Source: Apostichopus parvimensis
Taxonomy: Eukaryota; Echinodermata; Holothuroidea; Aspidochirotida; Stichopodidae
DNA: 35,972 bases
Direction: 5' to 3'
Assembly (NCBI GenBank): GCA_000934455.1
Contig: KN882203.1
Location: forward strand, 342,143 to 378,114
The position numbers were made by a program, and so were the translations under genes. Positions 24,690 to 33,000 of this stretch are shown piece by piece; the stretch's first letter is position 1; every line of letters starts with the position of its first letter. The notes beneath the pieces are model-generated. The model was not told the origin of the DNA, did not search any database, and saw only the letters and a list, made by a program, of their open reading frames with translations.

Positions 24690-25010
24690 ACAGGTCTTTT
24701 CTTTGGAAAATATATTTCTTACAACCGTGAAGAAAATTGGCTACGTATTGGAAAAAAAGTTGTCAACCTTGCAACGACTCCAACCCATCCCACCCCATAT
24801 CTCCTACCCGTCTACCGCTTCTGCCACTTCAACCCATCCGACCTCTCCGTCAAATGAAATTAATGTCAATGCAGTCTTCATTTATCAATACACTATACAT
24901 TTTCTAGTACTTGACATGTCTATATTCTCGGTAACAATTAGGGAAAACCCTTCAGTAAAAGTAACAGGAAATAGATCAAGTCACTGAAAATCAAAAGCAC
25001 TTCATTAAAC
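24690..25010. repeat. C-rich module, copy 4
   Basis: tgaagaaaattggctacgta, then a pyrimidine-rich core (about 24775-24855), then gtcaaatgaaattaatgtca and agtaacaggaaatagatcaa. This is the same order as copies 1-3. The 94-codon frame here is the translation of the tract. Confidence 0.7.
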
Positions 25011-25365
25011 ATTCAATTTACGATTAAAGTTAGCGATTGATATAAAGAGATGGATTGATTTGAAAGTTAATTAATCAGTAACCTGAGTATATTATACAAA
25101 TATGACTTGTTACGATCCATATTAACTGTAAAATAAGTTAAGGGGTTCCTTGTTAAATATCCATACCTTATGATAAATTAATCGTTCCTAATAGACTTGC
25201 AATAAAACTCACTTATGTCTGTAAGCAAAGAGAGTAGATGTAGAGACATGACTTCACCTGTTCACGCAAACTACCTTTTTTCACTTTATTTATTTACAAT
25301 ACCGTAACACATAATACAAAAGAATCAGCAAGAAGACTTATATAAAAAAAAACTTTGCATAAATA

Positions 25366-25715
25366 AATCATAATAGCCTAGTCGTTAAGGTTACAGAAAT
25401 TGTTGCTTTGCTTAGATATAAAATAGTACAGGTCAAGTCGAAGCGAAATTTAAAATAAAATTCGTGCACATCTGGAATTTTGTTATTAAACCTACAGGTA
25501 TAAATATATTTTTTACCACGCAAAATGAAAAAGTTCACAGGATTACCCATATCATCAAAATCACCAAAACAAATATTGGTCAAATTACAAGTATAATTAA
25601 TTTGAATTCACTGACTCCCAGAATCGCTCAATGTGACTACAATTATGAAACAAATGTATTAGTGTTTCATCGGCATTCTTGCAAAATGAACAAAGTGGAG
25701 AATTGACAATTCAGA
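25366..25715 (-). mobile_element. Non-LTR retrotransposon fragment, reverse-transcriptase C-terminus
   Basis: On the minus strand near 25705-25600 the translation reads NSPLCSFCKNADETLIHLF then HNCSHIERFWESVN. This is the C-x2-C...ET-x2-H-x4-C zinc-binding pattern (zf-RVT type) that follows the reverse transcriptase in many LINE ORF2 proteins. After a frameshift, 25583-25368 continues with GNPVNFFILRGKKYIYTCRF and NNKIPDVHEFYFKFRF, which fits the usual LINE C-terminus. The polymerase and endonuclease parts are missing and stops are present, so it is a dead 3' fragment. Clade not assigned. It lies in copy B only and thus came after the duplication, or was lost from copy A. Confidence 0.72.
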
Positions 25716-25880
25716 CATTAGCAGACTTTAGTGTTACCCAGGACTTGGCACGAGGAGCTAGTCTTCAGTGAGTCCCAAAATCGGCAAATGTAATATCAAA
25801 GAGTATTATTATTTGATAAAGTTAAAACTAGAATGTGGTATTTGCTTTTGTCGATATGGAGTTGGCAGAGTGCCATTAGT
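25716..25880. other. Possible further LINE-derived sequence
   Basis: Directly upstream (minus sense) of the LINE fragment the frames are full of stops. A phrase like WDSLKTSSS could be LINE-derived but cannot be proven. Confidence 0.25.
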
Positions 25881-25899
25881 CTAATGTTGATGTCTAATG

Positions 25900-26222
25900 A
25901 TATAAGGAGGGGCTTGCACTTGAGTCGGTTCATACCCACTTGGGATTCTCTAGACGTAACTGGTGAAAAACAGTAATATGTATGTAAATATGTATTTTAG
26001 ATCCTCATGCAAGCAGGAATTCGCGAAGAAGCCTCATTGGCTTATCAAAGCCGCAAGCTGACCAAAATCAGTCACTTAGATTCATATTTAACGTCCATGA
26101 TTATGACATGTGAATTGTCAACAACTCTGTAACTGGACGACATATATTAATCTTGGAGTGACTCGAACTGGAGATCTTATTATTGGAAGGCACCGGCGTT
26201 AACCACTGAGCTAACACTCCTT
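25900..26222 (-). mobile_element. tRNA-derived SINE
   Basis: The minus strand from 26222 starts aaggagtgttagctcagtgg then ttaacgcc (an A-box type sequence, TRGCNNAGYNGG). About 30 nt further it has agttcgagtcactcc (B-box type, GGTTCGANTCC). The ends ggagtg and cactcc could pair as an acceptor stem, but the anticodon arm does not fold, so it is not a working tRNA. Sequence after the head (down to about 25900) is taken as the SINE body; its 3' end is uncertain. Confidence 0.65.
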
Positions 26223-26262
26223 GTGTTATAAAACTGTGTTATAAAACTGTGTTATAAAACTG
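26222..26262. repeat. Three copies of a 13-bp tandem repeat next to the SINE head
   Basis: tgtgttataaaac occurs three times in a row and directly abuts the SINE head. It could be an expanded target-site sequence. Confidence 0.85.
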
Positions 26263-26271
26263 AATTTAATT

Positions 26272-27006
26272 AATTTCTATAAAGGTACATAGTTACATGT
26301 TGAGGATACGTCTTTTTATCAATGTAATGATTAAATAACTTTTACAAATACAAATCATCCATGGCCATGCCCATACAATAAGTGTGTTCTACTATTCATC
26401 TAGTGTTTGTAACATGTTTAATCTAAAATAGTTATCTCAGTAATAAAACTTGTTAAGATAAATACATACAACATGATGTGGACTTACGACAAAGTTGAGG
26501 ATATCTTCACTTTTGATAATGTTATTCAATGTGTATTCTGCTTACTATAATTACCGATATTGGAAAAAGAACAAAACTATAATACAATCACTGACTAAAA
26601 AATAAAAATTTGAAAGTGGAACTCAATCATCTGCCTTTCTAGCAATGTTTAACAGCCTTTGTAACTACCATTCAATGCGAAGACGTATTTGTATTAATAC
26701 ATATCTCTTTTGTGAAGCATGTAACAAACCCAAAACAAAAGGATGTACAAAGTCAATAATGCATTGATCAATAATTACCAAAATGATGCTTTTAGACTGC
26801 ACTTATTAACGAAACTAATATAATATTCTTTTGTAAGAAACACATGTTTAAATTAATTACGATTTATGAAACCTTGTACCGCTAAATAGTTGACAAAGCG
26901 ACAACTAAATTCATTATTGACAAAGCCTTGATGTGAAATGTGCCATCATATGTTGGTAATCAGACTTGTTTTCTTTCTGTTAAAACACCAGTGAAACACT
27001 TTTTAA
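26272..27006 (+). promoter_or_regulatory. Conserved upstream region of the intact receptor gene
   Basis: Aligns with 20222-21023 in front of the broken copy, including cagacttgttttctttctgt shortly before the ATG. The tract ttctttctgttaaaacaccag ending near 26991 looks like a splice acceptor, which suggests a noncoding first exon further up. No core promoter element can be fixed from sequence alone. Confidence 0.45.
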
Positions 27007-27079
27007 ATGGAGATAAAAATAATTGTCTTACTACTTATGATTCCCTTTGTATATTCCAAATGCGGTAGCAGTACAACAG
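27007..27079 (+). CDS. Exon 1: signal peptide
   Basis: ATG GAG opens [20 protein letters not shown], a short hydrophobic leader with likely cleavage after YS or SK. The donor is gtgatg after 73 nt (phase 1). I chose this ATG because the paralogue at 21024 keeps the same start, length and donor. Confidence 0.88.
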
Positions 27080-30000
27080 GTGATGTATGAGCTTTCGTTT
27101 TCTTTTAATATAAAGTTTATTTAGCTTCGACTAAAATGTAAAAACAATGTATACAAGCTTTTCGTCTAGTGAATACGTTATTATGGTACTCGTGCAATAA
27201 TATCAGAAACAATGCATATTTCAATTAATGAAACTTAACCCTATTGTCCCGCATAGCTTAAAAGAACAGTTATAGAACTAGAAATATAAAGCTTTATAAC
27301 TAATATGTTATTATATTAAAAACAAATAAACTTGAAATAACAACAGTTTATCTTTGTTTTTAAATCAGATTTATATCGTAAAAAGAACATGATGTAAAAT
27401 TCATATGTCTTAATATAACTGAGACATATTAGGTTAAACTTAAGCAAATGCGTTTAATAGTTCAAATGATTTCCAACTGGACCGGTGAAAATGTATACCT
27501 TTTGTTGTATTGTAAGTACAAATTATGTTTCATATTATAAATTACCGTTGAGTTTTAATTTTAAACTATCAGTGTCAAATGCCATGGAGACCTGTAGAAC
27601 TGTATGTACTGTCGGTTCAATGGCAGAAATAGAGTTTGTCTTTGATACGTCTTGGTCGGACTACTCAGTGGTTTGGAAACAGAATAGCAAATCTCTCATG
27701 AGACATGATGCAAGATCATCTCTGATACTGAGAGATGTATGGAAATACACATCAACGCTATCCACCAGTGGCACCCGAGCAAGGTTGGGAATCAGTGATG
27801 CAACAATTGGTGATGCTGGAAGTTACTCTTGTATCAGGTACCCGACTATACATGGAGTCGTCGAGACAAAAAGGTGCTATCTCTTCCTGCAAGGTATGTG
27901 AGAGTTAAGATACAATACCTTGACTAAACTTAAGGAAAGTAATGACGACCATATTGTAAAAATATACGGTACGATCGAACAAATGTTAGTAATATCACGA
28001 CTTTCTTGCCACGCTTAATATTGTATTTCAAAGTCTCAACTTGTGTTGTACACCATAACTGCTATAACAATGGTTATACCGTACATCATTTCAAATGTGT
28101 TATTGCAAGAGCAAAATAATACATCGTAGACAATGCTTCATAAGTTAAAGCAATTGCTGTTTTTTCGGTTATCAATATATACAACAATTACTTTAATGTA
28201 TCACTTTCGGTAATAACAAATGTCTTTAAACATTCATCCACAACAAAGTTATAAACCACTGAAGGAGACTCCCTATATGAAAAAAAATAATGCACATTAA
28301 AAAAAAGGGAAACCAACTTAAATATAATTGGGTTTTTATTTACTAAATTTTAATGACATATCACAATAAACACTTGTACCGGTGACACGTCTCAACTATT
28401 TAAACTTCTAAGGCTTGATGTGATCGGTAAGGGAAAACATTGAAAAGAAAACCCGTCGCATACTATGTATTCAAAATATAATTCCCTCGGTGGCAATAAC
28501 GTTAGATGAGTCTAATCTGATACAAATTACTGATTTTAAGGAAAAAACTGATATATCGCTGTTTGATTTAATTTCGGTACACAGGTCCCGTTACGGTGAC
28601 CCTACACACTATTCCAGAAGAACACCAAAATATGACACTTGAGTGTTGCGTGACGTTTTCGGAACTGTGGAATTCATCGACAATATCTTGGATATTTGAT
28701 GATGGCATTTCAAGTCTACCTTTTGGTTCTTGCGTTTCAACAGAATCCATCGAAACATCAATGTGTAGCAATATTACTTTTATAAGTCGGCGAAGTTACC
28801 ATGGAAGGAATATGAAATGCCTAATCCGAAATAAACTTAACGCTTCTTCCAGTGCAAATATTTTTGTCTTACGTAAGTTTATTATACAAGTATTGATGTC
28901 AATGTGGGGTTAAAAACTATTAATGAGGGCAATTCATATGTTGTATGAAGTGTCCCTATTTAAATGGAAACTTGTTACAAAAGCAGGTGAAGTATATCCG
29001 TCTAACCATTTCACAAAGGCAGTCGTTCCCGCTCGTGCACACGCCCAATTACGCATCTAATGCATGCAAGTTGTAGCCTGGACAAGAAATCAAAGTTAAT
29101 TCCTTAAACATACTCTGTTACTCCTATTGCTTTAATAAGCTTGTTATAACGTTACAAGTTCTGTGGTTTACAGGGATTTGCTCATTTGTCTTTATTTTGT
29201 TTATATATACCGTAAATATGATCATTTGGCTCTTTACTGATGTGATATATCTAGCCTCATAATCATATTGTCAGTCACTATACATTATTTTGGTTTTAGT
29301 ACGTCCAATGCATGCAGTTACCATCCCATTCCCCCACTTCTGTTGTACTCTAAACATGGTTCAAATGTAACTTCAAATATTGTAATTTTCATTGCAAGTT
29401 TACTATTTATTGGCAACTTCTGGCTTAAAGGCCAATGTTGGGTACTCACTCGGGCAAATAAGCAATCATCTTGGATTGAGCCGCACATCCAGCTATGGCA
29501 ACGTGAATCTACGAAATGAAAACAAAATGAGATATGTACATCTACTTGTAAGAATTCCAAAAGTGTTACGTTTCACATTATGAATCCCAGATATAAGTAT
29601 TATCATTTTCATTATTTTTTGTCTGGTATGTAAGTGCATATTTTGTGTATGCTAGTTGTTTTCGCATCATTCAGCTTTTTAATACATATTTTTTATAAAA
29701 TATTCTTGTTTTGGTGTTACAGATTCCGCTTCAAATGTTAAGCTTACTTCCAGTGACTCCAAGCGGTTGTTTCTTCAAGAGAAAAACGATCGCATTAACC
29801 TGATATGTTCTTCAGATGGATATCCAACGCCTACGTTCATCTTACAACAGTTTCTATCAGAAAAGGGTTGGCAAAATATGTCGACGATAGGGAATATTCC
29901 AGAAGAAGGCTTGGCAATTACTAAGTGTCTTTTCCACAACGTTGCTATAAGCCAGAACGTCACTGTATTTCGATGTACATCCTACAATGGATATAATGGA

Positions 30001-33000
30001 TGGGCATTGAGTGGAGAGTTGATCGTTGAAAAACCGTGTAAGTTCAGTTTCGCTTCACCAAACAATTTTAAATAAGATGTAGATTTTGTTATTGTTATTT
30101 CCATTTTTTCGTCTCTGTCTTTGATTTGGAACTTTGTGGTGTGATAATGCAGATGACACCAATCACTTTATTGCTTCAACTCTAACAAACCCAAATTTAT
30201 TTTCTTACCTTTAAAGTCATATTGCATCACCATGTAGACATTATTGTGTATCGTTTTAGCCTAATCCTCTGTAATGTTTGTTTATGAATAGATCCTGCGC
30301 TCGTGAATGTAATTACACCACATGCATTAGAGATTAAAGAGAATGAAGATGTACTGATTAGATGTAAAGCGACGGGCAATCCGACACCAGTGGTAAAACT
30401 ACAGCGGTTAAGCGATTTATACGAGTGGCAAACACTTCAACTCGATGCTCAAAACCAGTCACTTAATCCCACGGTCTGGGAATATCAACTGCAACACCAC
30501 AAAATTCGCGATGTAGAAGAATTCAGATGTATTGCGCAAATAACTGGTAGGGATATTGCTATCAGTGAAATAGTTTTCGTGCGTAAGGAAGGTGAGTTCA
30601 TAATAAAAATACGGAGCAAGTATCCTGGACATAATTTGTTCAATAATGTTTATTTCAATTTAACATTTACAATTATTCTCCTCGGCTCGTTTATCATCTT
30701 TGTGTACTTGGATATATCGCCAGTTAAATTCATTTGTACCACGTGTTCTACTTTCTCATCGGCTTAAAATGTAGCTGTTAATATAACAGTTGCCATTTTT
30801 ATTTCCAATTTAATATCAGGATGTTTCTTTTTGTATTTTTTTAGAAAGGAAACATATGTCATTAGGGTTGGAGTAAAATGATTCTAGATGAATAAAACAT
30901 CTTTTATACATTTAAATGTAATTCCACTTGGTTTCAAAGGTGCAGAAGGTAGTACTGAGAGCATGGTGATTTTCATCTGTTGTGGGATTATCCTTGTCAT
31001 GGCATTATCTATGTTCATAAAGAGTGAGTACGTTCGTCAGTAAGTTTCTGATGTTTATATCAATGATTTACTAAAGGAAAGTCTACTAAACGGTAATAAT
31101 TAACGCATACACTAAAAGTCACGTATTCATATCAGATGCGAACACATTTTAATATCAACTGTACAGTATTTTCGGGGGTGGGGTGGGGGGTTAGGGGAAT
31201 GGTTTGAATAGTTTAGTTCTTTTTTTATTTAGAACAATTAACATAATTTGTATTTAAAGAATTCTTAACAAAGTTTCTTTGGAGTTTGTTGTGTATACGT
31301 TATTTTATGTACTCAATGTAATCAGAGATATTAGTTAGCTTTGTTGCTATCATGAGTCATTGTTAGTGTTTTTTATTTAGCAGGCAGTGGACTTTAAATA
31401 CAAATTTATTCATTAACTGTTTATAACGTATGTAAACTATATTACAGAGGGTGTCCGGTTATGTAAATTCTACGGGTGTAGTTGGTGAGTAGTATCTACA
31501 TTTTCATTATGTATAGTAGCTTTCATTAAATGTGTTTGATAGATCATAGAACCATCATAGTTAATATCGTACAGTAAAAATCAACAGTTTATAATTTCTG
31601 GACACACAAACCAAGGTACAGTTTGATATGTAACAGTTTTCATGGTTGGAGACGATCGTGTTTATTTGCAATAAATATGTGTATTGAACTGGTAGATATA
31701 ATAAAACAGAATCTTACAAGTTTTCCTATTATCAAAAATCTCACCAAAGAACGACTTCGAGTTTTATTCCAATAATGCTAACATTCGCTTTCGCCTTTCC
31801 ATTAACCTTTAATTCAGGAATTAAATACATGAAAGAATTCAGCCTTGGCAACATAATTAGTGATTAGAGATTACCAGGAAAGTCAATTTGGAAAGATTAA
31901 GCTGTGTTAAATTTCTGATAACAGCTTAACCTGGTCGTCATTTAAATAAAGTTAAAGGAAACTGCAATTCAGTTTGTCATACCGAACCAATGAAGCACGC
32001 AGTAAAAAATGTAGGTTGCTTTAAAAGACAAGCCAATTATTTCCCTTTGGAAATAACGACACAATTACAGTTGCAAACCTAATTCTATTCTGTTTCGGAA
32101 CCAATTATGTAATATCATTTCATAACATTTTATCCAAACCAAAAACACATATTTATCTCACCTAATTTTTAGTTGCGTGATTGTGATCGTGAAATTAATG
32201 ACTGATGAAATATGATCACAATCGTCTGTAGCTCATTTCAATGTATATCTCACACTCAGGCAGCTGTTATTTTCTAAATCAGCAGAATATGACCTTGGTA
32301 AGTGGAATAAACCGTAACTTTTACTGTTTAAAACATAGCCTTCTAATTTCGACAATTAAGGAAACATAAAAAAGAGAATATCACCAAAATGTTTTGCTGT
32401 TAAGCTTATTTGTTCTCCAATGAATTAGTTATCTTCTTCGTGCGTTGGGAAGTGGTTCCATTTGGTTTACTACACTATAGCACAAAACAGGTACTACCAT
32501 GTTATATTTACACCTATAAACTTTAATATCAGGTACAGTAAGTGATATCGTACAGTTGCATATATGTAAATGTGTACTTTCATTTCAGAGTTAGATAACC
32601 TACCCAGCGGAACCGTCACAACATTTTCACAAACAGATATGGTATTTTCACTTCTGCTGAAGGAAGGAAAGTTCAGGCACTGGTGGTTAGGAATTTTCAA
32701 AGAGGGAACGGACGTTCAAACCAAAGTTATTCTATCGACTGCCGGAGGTAACCATGTAATGTAACGAACAATATACCTTTTCAGTACCTTTACTCTTTCT
32801 TGATCTCGCATCTTGGGATACTGTTATGCACAATTTAGTGATGTGTAATCTTACAAAAAAGGTTGGACCTTTTTCACATTTTGCGCGATAGCAACTTATC
32901 CATATTTACCAAGTATTAATTGTTTAAATGGTATACACATATCAGTCTTTCTCATAAAACAAATGACACGTGCATAATACTAGCATCTCTGTGTGGCTGT

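Larger units (their letters stand above)
24335..27080. repeat. About 6-kb segmental duplication, copy B (5' part)
   Basis: Partner of 18620-21110. It contains the C-rich module (24690-25010), the gttacgatccatattaactg block (25110), a LINE fragment and a SINE not present in copy A, and then the leader-proximal region (26272 onward). Copy B leads into the intact gene. Confidence 0.8.

Noticed and set aside
27485..27572. Open frame to the left of Ig exon 2 as part of the domain
   Set aside because: Joining there needs an acceptor that breaks the phase with the leader exon; the AG at 27572 fits phase and domain start.
29767..30075. Single-exon gene reading of the 102-codon frame
   Set aside because: It is Ig exon 4 plus intron read-through; splice sites on both sides and the phases show that it belongs to the receptor gene.
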